A stretch of 52,873 nucleotides of DNA from Bryobacterales bacterium. Lineage in GTDB: Bacteria; Acidobacteriota; Terriglobia; Bryobacterales; Bryobacteraceae. The notes under the pieces were generated by a model that worked only from the letters and a program-made list of their open reading frames with translations, was not told where the DNA came from and ran no database searches. The stretch covers positions 1 to 52,873 of the forward strand of contig PNAJ01000102.1 in assembly GCA_003170295.1 (NCBI GenBank), given 5' to 3'. This document shows, piece after piece, positions 7,495 through 16,395 of the stretch (position 1 is its first letter; each line of letters opens with the position of its first letter). The position numbers and the translations under genes are program-made.

Positions 7495-9929
7495 CGGCAA
7501 TCCTCGCTGCTCTGATCAACGCGGGAATCGCCGGAGCCGTCGTCACCTTCGCGGTTTGGCTGGTATTGTCGATCGCGCCACGCCGCGCGCTTAACGCCGC
7601 TACGCGTTATGCCGTATGGTGGACCGCGTTGCTGGTCGTCGTGACGCTCCCGGTGTTCTATCTGCCGCATCGCTCCCAGCCAGTCTCCGCACCTCAGCCC
7701 AGCGCCCCGCTAGCGACCGAAGTCGTTATGACGACCGCTACAGAAGTTTCGCCCGTCATCGACGTGCCGGTTCCATCGCGCTCCGTGCGGTTTCCGCTCG
7801 AACTCACTGCGGGGGCTTGGCCCAGCCGCATTTTTACCGCATGGGGAATCGTGGCGTGCTTTATGCTGCTTCGCCTGTGCGCCAGCTACTGGATGCTGGA
7901 ACGAAGGAAGCGGCGCGCTCGCCCGGCGGACAAGTTTGAGCGATGGCCGGTGCGAGCTCTTATATCCTCAGAGATTGCCTCGCCGATGGCTGCGGGTCTT
8001 TTTCGTCCCGCGATCCTGATCCCCGAACGCCTTCTCGTCGAATTGGACGATGACGAGCTCGATCAGATCCGTGTCCACGAAACCGCTCATCTGATCCGTC
8101 GCGACGATATTGCCTTGTTGATCGAGCGTACGATCGAGGCGTTATTCGCGCTGCACCCCGTGGTCCGTTGGATCACTCGCCGCATCGATCTGGAGCGCGA
8201 AATCGCATGCGACGATTTCGTCGTGGAGCAAACCGGACAGGCTCTTCCGTACGCGTCATGCCTGACGCGTGTCGTCGAAATCGCCGGTGGCGCACGCTCG
8301 TCCATCGTCGCCGCAGCCGCCACTGAGGAGCGGTCGCACCTGGCAAGGAGAATCGAAATGCTGCTCGACAAGACGCGTCACAAAGGAACTCGATTGCTGA
8401 AGGCTCGACTATTGTTGATGGTCGCAGCCCTCGCGGCGCTGGCATGCGTTGCCGCGAGGACCCCGGACCTGGTCGCGTTCGCGGCGGTGGAACAAGACTC
8501 GTTTTTCCAGGCGCCGGTCGCGCCGGAACCGCCCGCGCCGCCGGCTGCTCCCGAACCTCCTGCAGCTCCCGTCGCGCCGGAACCGCCGGCTGCTCCCGAA
8601 CCTTCAGCATCTCCGGTCGCGCCGGAACCACCCGCGCCTCAATCCGAATGGTTCGACTCGCGCAGCAATCGCGAGATGACTTGGCGGACGAACGATGGAC
8701 TCCACACGCGCGAAAGTCGGGTTCGTGGCAACGTTCAATTCAACGACGGCGAAACCGACGTTAAAGCGATCTCCGCCGACGGTTTCTTCGGCTACGAAGA
8801 GTCCTATGGTTTTTCGAGCCGCCGCTATCAAGCCACCGCCGGGGCTTCCGGTCAAATCACGCGCCGCTATCTGGTCGATGGAAGTGAGAGGCCTCTGGAT
8901 GCAGACGGAAAAGCCTGGCTGCGCGCCGCGATTCCCGACCTGTTGCGCGAATCCGGTATCGACGCACCCGAACGCGTGCGCCGCATCCTCAAACAGGGTG
9001 GCGCGCCCGCCGTTCTCACTGAGATCGCGAAGATTCACAGCGACGGAACGAAAAAGCTCTACATTCGCGAATTCGTGCCGATTGGCAACCTCACGCCCGA
9101 TCGGTTTCAATCCGTGCTGCGCGTAGTACGCGGCATGGGTTCGGACGGCGAAAAAGCCGCGGTGCTAGTCTTCCTGGCTCCTTCGACCCTTAAGGACAAT
9201 TTGCGCGATTACACCTTCGAGGCCGTCAAAACGATTCATTCCGATGGCGAAAAGCGCCGGGTATTGACAGAGTTCCTGTTGCACGATGTTTCGCGCGGCA
9301 CGCTGGTACTATCGGCGCGCGCGGCCTCCGACATCAACTCCGATGGCGAGAAAGCTGCCGTGTTGGTTAATCTCGCATCGCATCTTCGCGGCAACGACGA
9401 TCTGCGCCGTCCCTTTTTTCGCGCCGCGGAGTCGATTCATTCCGATGGCGAGCGCGCCCGCGTTCTGATGGCGGTCATGGCCTCCGCGGGTGAGCAGCAT
9501 GACACTTTGGTGGAGGCGCTGCGCGTCGCCGCTTCGATCAACTCCGATGGCGAGAAGGCGCGCGTGCTGGTGCACGCCGAAGGCTATTGGAGGGACGACG
9601 AAGTCATGCGACGGGTCTATTTTGAAACTACTCGTACCGTGCATTCCGACGGCGAAAAAGCTCGCGTGTTGACGTCGCTGATCAGTCGCGCGGGGCTCAG
9701 CGATCTCACGTTGATCGAGGCAGTGCGTTGCGCCACCGGGATCCACTCCGATGGTGAGAAAGCCCGCGTCCTCGTTGCCGTTGCGAATCACTCCAACGGC
9801 AAATCCGAAGTGCGCGACGAGATCAAGACCGCGGCCGCATCCATCCATTCCGATGGCGAGTATCGCCGCGTGATGGCGGCCATCGACCTACGCGCGGGCG
9901 CCTTCCCGAATCGCCCGCAAGCCCGGTAG
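7491..9929 (+). CDS. M56 (BlaR1-like) membrane metallopeptidase with SDGEK-repeat sensor region
   Basis: An 812-residue sensor-protease. The N-terminal ~330 residues are the M56 membrane domain: several membrane helices and zinc motif HETAH at residues 196-200, with LEREIACDDFVV downstream. After a helix at ~305-325 comes a Pro/Ala linker (~340-385, repeated VAPEPPA), then a beta-type region with a Ser/Asp-rich composition and, from ~551 to ~795, eight copies of a 33-34-residue unit beginning SDGEK/R-x-x-V-L (a ninth degenerate copy near 520). The repeats occupy the periplasmic position where BlaR1 holds its penicillin-binding sensor, so the stimulus is probably not a beta-lactam. It starts within the repressor stop (ATGA) and its end overlaps the kinase gene by 42 bp. 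Confidence 0.88.
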   Translation: MTAILAALINAGIAGAVVTFAVWLVLSIAPRRALNAATRYAVWWTALLVVVTLPVFYLPHRSQPVSAPQPSAPLATEVVMTTATEVSPVIDVPVPSRSVRFPLELTAGAWPSRIFTAWGIVACFMLLRLCASYWMLERRKRRARPADKFERWPVRALISSEIASPMAAGLFRPAILIPERLLVELDDDELDQIRVHETAHLIRRDDIALLIERTIEALFALHPVVRWITRRIDLEREIACDDFVVEQTGQALPYASCLTRVVEIAGGARSSIVAAAATEERSHLARRIEMLLDKTRHKGTRLLKARLLLMVAALAALACVAARTPDLVAFAAVEQDSFFQAPVAPEPPAPPAAPEPPAAPVAPEPPAAPEPSASPVAPEPPAPQSEWFDSRSNREMTWRTNDGLHTRESRVRGNVQFNDGETDVKAISADGFFGYEESYGFSSRRYQATAGASGQITRRYLVDGSERPLDADGKAWLRAAIPDLLRESGIDAPERVRRILKQGGAPAVLTEIAKIHSDGTKKLYIREFVPIGNLTPDRFQSVLRVVRGMGSDGEKAAVLVFLAPSTLKDNLRDYTFEAVKTIHSDGEKRRVLTEFLLHDVSRGTLVLSARAASDINSDGEKAAVLVNLASHLRGNDDLRRPFFRAAESIHSDGERARVLMAVMASAGEQHDTLVEALRVAASINSDGEKARVLVHAEGYWRDDEVMRRVYFETTRTVHSDGEKARVLTSLISRAGLSDLTLIEAVRCATGIHSDGEKARVLVAVANHSNGKSEVRDEIKTAAASIHSDGEYRRVMAAIDLRAGAFPNRPQAR
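9141..9880 (+). repeat. Coding tandem repeat, 99-102 bp period (SDGEK units)
   Basis: Eight in-frame units begin at 9141, 9240, 9339, 9441, 9543, 9645, 9747 and 9849, so spacing is 99, 99, then 102 five times. The signature is [IV][HN]SDGEK-x-RVL followed by a helical stretch and an Ala-rich helix. At DNA level the TCCGATGGCGA word is nearly constant while the helix parts differ, meaning the turn is selected and the copies are old. Predicted as an alpha-helical solenoid; no named repeat family is assigned. Confidence 0.85.
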
Positions 9930-11450
9930 GGCGTCGCGAAACTCGCCTGCGCCCAGGCCGAAATAGAGTCTTCGAAAGATCGCAAAAAGCTTTTCGTACA
10001 CCGCGGCTTCCTTAGGATCGGGATCGTACGTCTTCCACGCCGGACAGAGCGCCTTCTGCGCATCCTCGATGGTCTTGAAGGTCCCCGCTGCGAGAAACGC
10101 AAAAATCGCCGACCCCAGGCTGGTCACATCGCCCGCGGGCACCAGCACTGGTTTGTTCAACACGTTCGCATAGACCCGATTCAGCGTATCGCCGCGCTGC
10201 GGAATGCCCCCTGCGTTGATCACGCGATCGATGCGCACGCCGTGTTCCACCATGCGTTCCAAAATGACGCGCGTATGGAACGCAGTCCCTTCGATCGCCG
10301 CGAACAGCTCGTCCTGCGCGGTGCTCGTCAGGTTCCACCCGAGCGTCACTCCCCCTAATTCGGCATTCACCAACACCGTCCGATCGCCGTTATCCCACGT
10401 GAGGCGCAGCAGTCCCGTCTGTCCCGCGCGATATGTTTCCAGTCCCTGCGCGAGCGCGGAAACCGTCGTGCCAGCCCGGCGCGCGATCGCATCGAAGATA
10501 TCGCCCGTCGCGGACAACCCCGCTTCGATGCCGAAATAACCCGGATGAATCGACCCCTTCACGACGCCGCAGACACCCGGAATAAGTCCAGTGTGCTTGG
10601 CCATCGCCATAATGCAAGTCGACGTGCCGACCACGTTCACCACATCGCCTTCGCGGATGCCCGACCCGATCGCGTCCCAATGCGCGTCGAACGCTCCCAC
10701 GGGAACCGGAATGCCCGCGCGCAATCCCAGCTTCCGCGCCCATTCTTCACTCAAATGCCCCGCGAGTTTGTCCGATGTCGCATATCGTCCGCCGATCTTT
10801 TCGCGCACTCCAGCGAGCACCGGATCCACCTTTACCAAAAAATCTTCCGAAGGCAGACCGCCCAGCGACTCGTTCCACATCCACTTGTGTCCCATCGCAC
10901 AAATGCTTCGCGATACCGACGATGGGTCGGTCACGCCGCACAGCACCGCCGCGATCATGTCGCAATTCTCAAACGCGGTAGCGAACTGCGAGCGCTTCTC
11001 TGGATTGTGACGTAGCCAGTGCAGCAGCTTCGACCATCCCCATTCCGACGAATACACGCCGCCGCACCAATCGATCGCCTCCAGTTTCGCCGCCCGCGCG
11101 GTGCGCGTGATCTCCCCCGCCTCCTTCCAGGACCTGTGATCGCACCACAAATAATAATCGTTGAGCGGAACCAGATCCGCACCCACCAGGATAACGCTCG
11201 ACCCCGTGGTATCGAGCGCAATCGCCTCTATTCGATCGCCCGCGATCCCAGCGGTTTCGAGTGCCGCGCGCATCGCCTCCGCTAGCACGCGCAGTTGATC
11301 CGCGTGACTCTGCGTCGCGTAATCCGGATCGTCCCGCTTGCGCAGCAGCGGATATTCCGCAGTCGCCGAACCGAGGCGCCCCCTCTCACTATCGACAATC
11401 GACACTCGAACGCTCAGCGTCCCGAAATCTACACCCGCTACGATCGCCAT
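9888..11450 (-). CDS. araB: FGGY-family carbohydrate kinase, ribulokinase-like
   Basis: A 520-residue sugar kinase. The N-terminal phosphate loop reads VDFGTLSVRV, as in ribulokinases (DFGTxSVR), followed by LDTTGSSVILV and LWCDHRS; the C-terminal FGGY domain has VINAGGIPQRG (adenosine-site GGxxQ-like) and DVTSLGSAIFA. These strings favour ribulokinase over xylulo- or glycerokinase, but substrate is not proven; the protein is shorter than E. coli AraB. It begins 2 bp after the stop of gamma-glutamyltransferase, so both are one transcript, although no other pentose gene is near. The C-terminus overlaps the M56 gene by 42 bp. Confidence 0.8.
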   Translation of the reverse strand: MAIVAGVDFGTLSVRVSIVDSERGRLGSATAEYPLLRKRDDPDYATQSHADQLRVLAEAMRAALETAGIAGDRIEAIALDTTGSSVILVGADLVPLNDYYLWCDHRSWKEAGEITRTARAAKLEAIDWCGGVYSSEWGWSKLLHWLRHNPEKRSQFATAFENCDMIAAVLCGVTDPSSVSRSICAMGHKWMWNESLGGLPSEDFLVKVDPVLAGVREKIGGRYATSDKLAGHLSEEWARKLGLRAGIPVPVGAFDAHWDAIGSGIREGDVVNVVGTSTCIMAMAKHTGLIPGVCGVVKGSIHPGYFGIEAGLSATGDIFDAIARRAGTTVSALAQGLETYRAGQTGLLRLTWDNGDRTVLVNAELGGVTLGWNLTSTAQDELFAAIEGTAFHTRVILERMVEHGVRIDRVINAGGIPQRGDTLNRVYANVLNKPVLVPAGDVTSLGSAIFAFLAAGTFKTIEDAQKALCPAWKTYDPDPKEAAVYEKLFAIFRRLYFGLGAGEFRDALPGLRAIREGARA

Positions 11451-11452
11451 AA

Positions 11453-13114
11453 CTATCGAATCGGCTCCGGCACAGCCGACCCATCCGTCCTCGGGTCCGA
11501 CGCCGCGTAGTTGATGCCGGTCTTGGAATCGTGCAGAATTGCCTGGCCACGGCCCATTTCCTGCGTATACTCGCGCCGGATGTTGATCTGATGCCCGCGT
11601 GCGGAAAGTTGTTGCAGAGTCTGCGCCGGAACGCGCATCTCAATCGATAAATCGCATCCCGTTGAGCTTCTCTTCGTGAATCGCGGGGCCTCTAACGCAG
11701 CTTGGAGATTCATTCCATAATCGACAATATTCGAAACGAATTGCGCGTGCGCAAGCGGTTGATTCATTCCGCCCATGATGCCGAACCCGACGTGCAGGTC
11801 GCCCTTTTCCATGAACGCCGGGATGATCGTGTGAAACGGCCGCTTGCCCCCCGCCAGCACGTTCGGATGCTTCGGGTCTAGCGTGAAACCCGCCCCGCGA
11901 TCGTGCAACACGAAACCCATCCCCTCCACCGTGACGCCGGAACCGAATAGATTGGAGACGCTCTGGATCCAACTCGCGATATTGCCGTCTTTGTCGACCA
12001 CCGTCAGGTACGTCGTATCGCCCGCGACGGGCTGCCCGGCCGGAACCTCGCAATTCGCCTTGCCGGGATCGATCAGCGCCGCCCGTTTGCGCGCATATTC
12101 CTTCGATAACAGCACTCCCACAGGAACATCGTAGGTACGCGGATCGGCATCGTAGCGGCGCAGATCGGAGTACGCGAGCTTCATCGCCTCGATGCGCTTA
12201 TGCATCTCCGCGGGGCTGAACGGTCCGAACATCGACGCCGGCGACGTCTCCATGATGTTCAACATCTCAAGCGCGGCCATGCCCTGGCCATTCGGCGGCA
12301 ATTCGTACACGCGCCAGCCTCGATAGTCGACCGAAATCGGCGTCACGAATTCAGACGAGTACGATGCCAGGTCGTCCGCCGTCACCGTTCCGCCGAGCTT
12401 CTGCGATGTCTTCAAAATTGCGGCTGCGATCTCGCCTTTATAAAATGCGTCCGGACCTTTTTCAGCGAGCAAACGGTAAACGCGCGCCAGATCGGGATTG
12501 CGAAACAGATCCCCTTCTAGCGGAGGCTTTCCGGTAGCGAGAAACACCCGTTCCGATTCGCCGTTAACCTTCAACTTCTTCACCGTCCCGGGCAGCGACC
12601 ACTCCTCCACGATCGCCTCGGTAACCGGAAAACCCTCCTCCGCATAAGCAATCGCCGATTGAAATAGATCCTTCCACGGGAGCTTCCCGAAGCGCTGATG
12701 CATCTTCGCCCATCCATCCACCGCACCCGGAACCGTCACGCTGTGAATCCCGTCGCGCGGCATCGTCTTCACACCCTTCTCGGCGAGAAACTTCGGCGAA
12801 AGCCCTCGCGGCGCGGGTCCGGAACCGTTCAAGCCCGTCAGCTTTCCGCTCTTCGCGTCCCAATACATCGCGAACACATCGCCGCCCACGCCATCCATCA
12901 TCGGCTCGACCAGCCCGAGCACCGCATTTGCCGCGATGGCCGCGTCCACCGCCGATCCTCCGCGCGCGAGAATTTGCGCGGCCGCTTGCGAAGCCAATGT
13001 CTGACTGGTGGCCGCAATGCCTTGCTTCGAGATCACCATCGATCGCCCATAGTTTCTGCCTTGGCCGAATAACGGTTGAAAAATAAATACGAGGAACAGC
13101 AAGCAAATACGCAT
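11453..13114 (-). CDS. ggt: Gamma-glutamyltransferase
   Basis: A 553-residue periplasmic N-terminal-nucleophile hydrolase that transfers or hydrolyses the gamma-glutamyl group of glutathione-type substrates. Signal peptide MRICLLFLVFIFQPLFG is visible. The self-cleavage site is in AGDTTYLTVVDKDGN, with the Thr nucleophile starting the small subunit; upstream are GGSAVDAAIAAN and DGVGGDVFA, and downstream FGSGVTVEGMGFVLHD, all family hallmarks. Length is normal. The gene faces the B12 riboswitch divergently and precedes the kinase by 2 bp. Confidence 0.93.
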   Translation of the reverse strand: MRICLLFLVFIFQPLFGQGRNYGRSMVISKQGIAATSQTLASQAAAQILARGGSAVDAAIAANAVLGLVEPMMDGVGGDVFAMYWDAKSGKLTGLNGSGPAPRGLSPKFLAEKGVKTMPRDGIHSVTVPGAVDGWAKMHQRFGKLPWKDLFQSAIAYAEEGFPVTEAIVEEWSLPGTVKKLKVNGESERVFLATGKPPLEGDLFRNPDLARVYRLLAEKGPDAFYKGEIAAAILKTSQKLGGTVTADDLASYSSEFVTPISVDYRGWRVYELPPNGQGMAALEMLNIMETSPASMFGPFSPAEMHKRIEAMKLAYSDLRRYDADPRTYDVPVGVLLSKEYARKRAALIDPGKANCEVPAGQPVAGDTTYLTVVDKDGNIASWIQSVSNLFGSGVTVEGMGFVLHDRGAGFTLDPKHPNVLAGGKRPFHTIIPAFMEKGDLHVGFGIMGGMNQPLAHAQFVSNIVDYGMNLQAALEAPRFTKRSSTGCDLSIEMRVPAQTLQQLSARGHQINIRREYTQEMGRGQAILHDSKTGINYAASDPRTDGSAVPEPIR

Positions 13115-13142
13115 AATGCGACTCAGGATATCAAAACGCGAG

Positions 13143-13170
13143 TTGACATGAGCCGTCGATCAAGCATACT
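13143..13170 (+). promoter_or_regulatory. Promoter of the cobalamin operon
   Basis: TTGACA at 13143-13148, a 16-base spacer and CATACT at 13165-13170. Transcription would begin just upstream of the riboswitch aptamer, as expected. The same intergenic space must also serve the divergent gamma-glutamyltransferase gene. Confidence 0.6.
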
Positions 13171-13177
13171 CTGGCAG

Positions 13178-13345
13178 AGTTAGTTGTACGTCGAGGAATG
13201 CTCGGGAAGGCGGTTAGAATCCGCCACTGCCCCGCAACTGTAATCGGCATGTAGTCAGGCAGGATCGAGTCACTGCGCAAGCGGGAAGACAGAATCCAGG
13301 AATTGCCAAAGCCGTAAGTCAGGAGACCGGTTCCTTGACGATCTT
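13178..13345 (+). promoter_or_regulatory. Cobalamin (B12) riboswitch
   Basis: The conserved aptamer parts are in order: GGGAAGGCGGTTAGAATCC then GCCACTGCCCCGCAACTGT (13204-13241), and the B12 box AAGTCAGGAGACCGG (13316-13330). It lies 34 bp before the receptor gene. When cobalamin binds, expression is normally shut off. No poly-T terminator follows; the segment TCTCGAGGGAGA beside the receptor ribosome-binding site could form a stem hiding it, which suggests control of translation. It should govern at least the receptor and, through coupling, the rest of the operon. Confidence 0.95.
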
Positions 13346-13378
13346 GAACAAACAGACCGTCTCGAGGGAGAGCGTCTC

Positions 13379-15529
13379 ATGACACCTACTTTTCTATTTC
13401 TATTGCTAGCTATTGTGCGCGGTGTGGTCCTGGACCCCGCCGGCCGCCCGGTCGAAGGTGCGAAAATCAACTGCGGCGCGGAAACTTCTAACACCGATTC
13501 ACATGGGACGTTCGAGTTTCAAAAACCCTGCGTCGCCACTGTCGATAAGCCAGGGTTTGCGCGGAAAACAATCGCGCTAACGGACGCGAAGGACATCGAA
13601 ATTACTCTCGCGCTCGCGTCCATCAGCGATCGCGTGCTGGTCACCGCCTCGGGGACTCCCGTTGCGATGGAGGAATCGGGCGTGGCTGCAACCGTTTTCA
13701 CGTCGCGCGATTTCGAAGCCCGCCAGTTTCCCTTTGTCGAGGATTTGCTGCGCGATGTTCCTGGTTTCTCAATTGTGCAGACCGGTCGCAATGGTGGACT
13801 CACAAGTCTGTTAGCGCGCGGCGGGAATAGCGATACCGCGATGGTCCTCCTCGACGGCATCCCTCTCACCGAACCCGGCGGCAGCCTGGATTTTGCGCAC
13901 CTCACTTCCGTCGGTCTCGATCGCGTCGAGGTAGTGCGCGGGCCGGAGAGCGCGCTCTATGGCGCAGAAGCGTCGAGTGCCGTGATCCAGATGTTCACTC
14001 AGCATGGCGATGCGGAATCGAGGGTGCCGCATGGGTCGATCCTCTATGAGCGCGGCTCGTTCTCGACCGATCACTGGGCGGCGATCATCAATGGAGGGCT
14101 CGCCAAACGCATCGACTACGCGATAACAGCGGATCAGTTCCGCTCGACCGGCGAGTTCGCCAACGATGCTTATCGCATCACGACCGGCACCGGGAATGTT
14201 GGATACCATTTTTCCGATACCACGATTCTGCGCGCAGTCTATCGCGAATTCGACTCGTACACAGGTATTCCAGGACAGGTGTTTTACGGACTGACGGACA
14301 CTGCCGCAACTGAGACCGCTCGTGACTCCGCACTAAGTGTCCGGTTCGACGATGCTCGGGGCAAGCGATTCACGCAGAAGGTCGTTTTCGGATACCATCG
14401 CTATCGCGCCGTGGATATCGATACGTCGAGTGGCGATCCGTACACCATAGCCGCGCTGACCCGCACGGTTCCGGGTCCAATTCCCTATACGTATCTAGTC
14501 AGCCTCGTGCCTGCATCGACAACCGTCGCGCCACCCGGCGTCACGCTCGCCACGTATACAAATTATCCTTACAATTACAATACGCCGAGCGTCACCGATC
14601 GCTCTAACGTCCAATATCAAGGCACATGGACGCACCAGGGCGGCGCTCTGACGTTCGGGTATGAGTACGAACGCCAGGCGGGCGTAATTTCACAGGCCGA
14701 CGTTGCGCGATCCGACAACGGCCTTTTTATCAGCGATCACTACGCCGTGACGCCGCGCATCTATCTCACCGCCAGCGCGCGCTATCAGCAGAGCAGCACG
14801 TTCGGGAGCGAATTCGCACCTCGTGGAGCAGTGACGTTCCGCTTGCCCACCGAAACATTTCTGCGCTTCAGCGCGTCGCGAGGAATCAAGGAGCCTTCGC
14901 TGCTGGAGAATTTCGCGAAGGAGTCTTTCTACGTCGGCAATCCAGCACTCAAGCCGGAAACGACAACTAGCTTCGAGGCGGGTTTGTCTCGCGAGTGGTT
15001 ATCGCGCCGCCTGCGCACGGAGCTTGCACTTTTTCGCAATTCGTTTCACGACCTGATCGAGTATGATTCTTCCGTGTATCCGGGAACGTTTCAGAATGTC
15101 GACCGGAGTTGGGCGCGTGGAGCCGAGGCGTCGGCGAACTTCCGCATCGCCCGCAATCTCGCCGTGCGCGGCGCATACACGAAGCTCTATACGCGAATCA
15201 CGAAGTCTAGTACGGTGAGTCAAATCGGCGAAGAACTGCTGCGGCGGCCGCGCAATTCAGGATCGATTTCGCTCGAATTGACACCTCGACGCTGGACCGT
15301 GACCGCCGGCGGCAGATTCGTCGGCGAAAGACAAGACGCGGATTTCGTGTTCGGTATCAATCGGAATCCGGGCTATCAATATGTCTTCGTGAACGCGTCC
15401 TATCAGGCGACAAAACACCTGACGCCGTTTGTGCGAATCCAAAACGCGCTCGACCAGCAGTATCAGGAAGCATTGGGCTACTCCGCGCTCTCGCGGACCG
15501 CCACCGGAGGCTTGCGAATCACATGGTGA
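13379..15529 (+). CDS. btuB: TonB-dependent outer-membrane receptor for cobalamin/corrinoids
   Basis: A 716-residue receptor. After a signal peptide comes a carboxypeptidase-regulatory-like domain (VVLDPAGRPVEGAKINC), then the plug (LVTASGTPVAME, VEDLLRDVPGFSI, LLDGIPLTEPGG, VEVVRGPESALYGAEA) and a 22-strand-type barrel ending in TGGLRITW with a terminal aromatic residue. Substrate assignment rests on the riboswitch and on the importer genes that follow, not on the receptor sequence alone. The extra N-terminal domain is common in this phylum and absent from E. coli BtuB. The 3' end overlaps btuF by 7 bp. Confidence 0.88.
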   Translation: MTPTFLFLLLAIVRGVVLDPAGRPVEGAKINCGAETSNTDSHGTFEFQKPCVATVDKPGFARKTIALTDAKDIEITLALASISDRVLVTASGTPVAMEESGVAATVFTSRDFEARQFPFVEDLLRDVPGFSIVQTGRNGGLTSLLARGGNSDTAMVLLDGIPLTEPGGSLDFAHLTSVGLDRVEVVRGPESALYGAEASSAVIQMFTQHGDAESRVPHGSILYERGSFSTDHWAAIINGGLAKRIDYAITADQFRSTGEFANDAYRITTGTGNVGYHFSDTTILRAVYREFDSYTGIPGQVFYGLTDTAATETARDSALSVRFDDARGKRFTQKVVFGYHRYRAVDIDTSSGDPYTIAALTRTVPGPIPYTYLVSLVPASTTVAPPGVTLATYTNYPYNYNTPSVTDRSNVQYQGTWTHQGGALTFGYEYERQAGVISQADVARSDNGLFISDHYAVTPRIYLTASARYQQSSTFGSEFAPRGAVTFRLPTETFLRFSASRGIKEPSLLENFAKESFYVGNPALKPETTTSFEAGLSREWLSRRLRTELALFRNSFHDLIEYDSSVYPGTFQNVDRSWARGAEASANFRIARNLAVRGAYTKLYTRITKSSTVSQIGEELLRRPRNSGSISLELTPRRWTVTAGGRFVGERQDADFVFGINRNPGYQYVFVNASYQATKHLTPFVRIQNALDQQYQEALGYSALSRTATGGLRITW

Positions 15530-16395
15530 TCGCGCGGCGCGTCTTCGGGCTGCTCCTGTGTGCGGCTGCGTTATCGGCCGCCGTACCGGAGCGAATCGTC
15601 TCGACCGCGCCCAGCATCACGGAACTGCTCTACGCGTTGGGACTGGGGAATCGCGTGGTCGGCGTCACGCGATTCTGCCGTTATCCACCCGAGGCCCAGC
15701 TAAAGCCGAAGATCGGCGATTACACCTCACCCAACCTCGAAGCCATCGCTGCACTGAGACCGGATCTCGTGATCGTGCAAACCAATCCGGTGCATCTGGC
15801 GGACCGGCTCGGCGCGCTGAAACTGCGTGTACTCGAAATCAATCAGGAGAACATCGCGGCGATTTACAAATCTATTTTCGATGTGGGCGCGGCGACGGGC
15901 ACCGAACATACGGCTATGCAATTGAACAATTCGCTGCTGGGCGGTTTGGCAAAGATTCGCAATCGTGTGTCAGCGCTTCCGCGCGTCCGCATGATGTTCG
16001 TGATCGGACGCTCGCCCAACCGCCTGGACGGGTTGGTTGTCGCCGGGCGCGCGTCCTATCTGAATGAAGTGATCGAAGTCGCGGGTGGAGAAAACGTCTT
16101 TCGCGATGCGGTGGCGGCATATCCGGCCGTGTCTCTCGAAGAGGTGATGGCGCGCAATCCTGAAGTAATCGTCGACATGGGCGATATGTCGGACACCGTT
16201 GGCGTCACCGAAGAACATAAGCGCAACGTGATCGCGCTCTGGGATCGCATTCCGAATCTTGCCGCAGTGAAGCAGCATCGCGTGTTCGCTGTCGCGTCGG
16301 ATGTTTTCGTAGTGCCAGGCCCTCGCGCAATCAACGCGGCAAAAGCATTCGCGGAGATGCTCCACCCTGGCTTGAGCGTGGGGACGATCCAGTGA
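15523..16395 (+). CDS. btuF: Cobalamin ABC transporter substrate-binding protein
   Basis: A 290-residue periplasmic binding protein of the helical-backbone class (BtuF/FhuD type). Signal peptide MVIARRVFGLLLCAAALSAA; then PERIVSTAPSITELLYALG and GDYTSPNLEAIAALRPDLVI, classic BtuF strings, and VPGPRAINAAKAFAEMLHP at the end. It hands corrinoid from the receptor to the BtuCD importer. ATG lies inside the receptor's last codons and its TGA overlaps the ATPase start (GTGA), so the genes are translationally coupled. Confidence 0.92.
   Translation: MVIARRVFGLLLCAAALSAAVPERIVSTAPSITELLYALGLGNRVVGVTRFCRYPPEAQLKPKIGDYTSPNLEAIAALRPDLVIVQTNPVHLADRLGALKLRVLEINQENIAAIYKSIFDVGAATGTEHTAMQLNNSLLGGLAKIRNRVSALPRVRMMFVIGRSPNRLDGLVVAGRASYLNEVIEVAGGENVFRDAVAAYPAVSLEEVMARNPEVIVDMGDMSDTVGVTEEHKRNVIALWDRIPNLAAVKQHRVFAVASDVFVVPGPRAINAAKAFAEMLHPGLSVGTIQ

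Noticed and set aside
7114..9929. Beta-lactam resistance system
   Set aside because: BlaI/M56 genes are present, but there is no penicillin-binding sensor domain and no beta-lactamase nearby.
15429..16067. 212-codon plus-strand frame over btuB end and btuF
   Set aside because: Arg-rich alternate frame of two well-identified genes.
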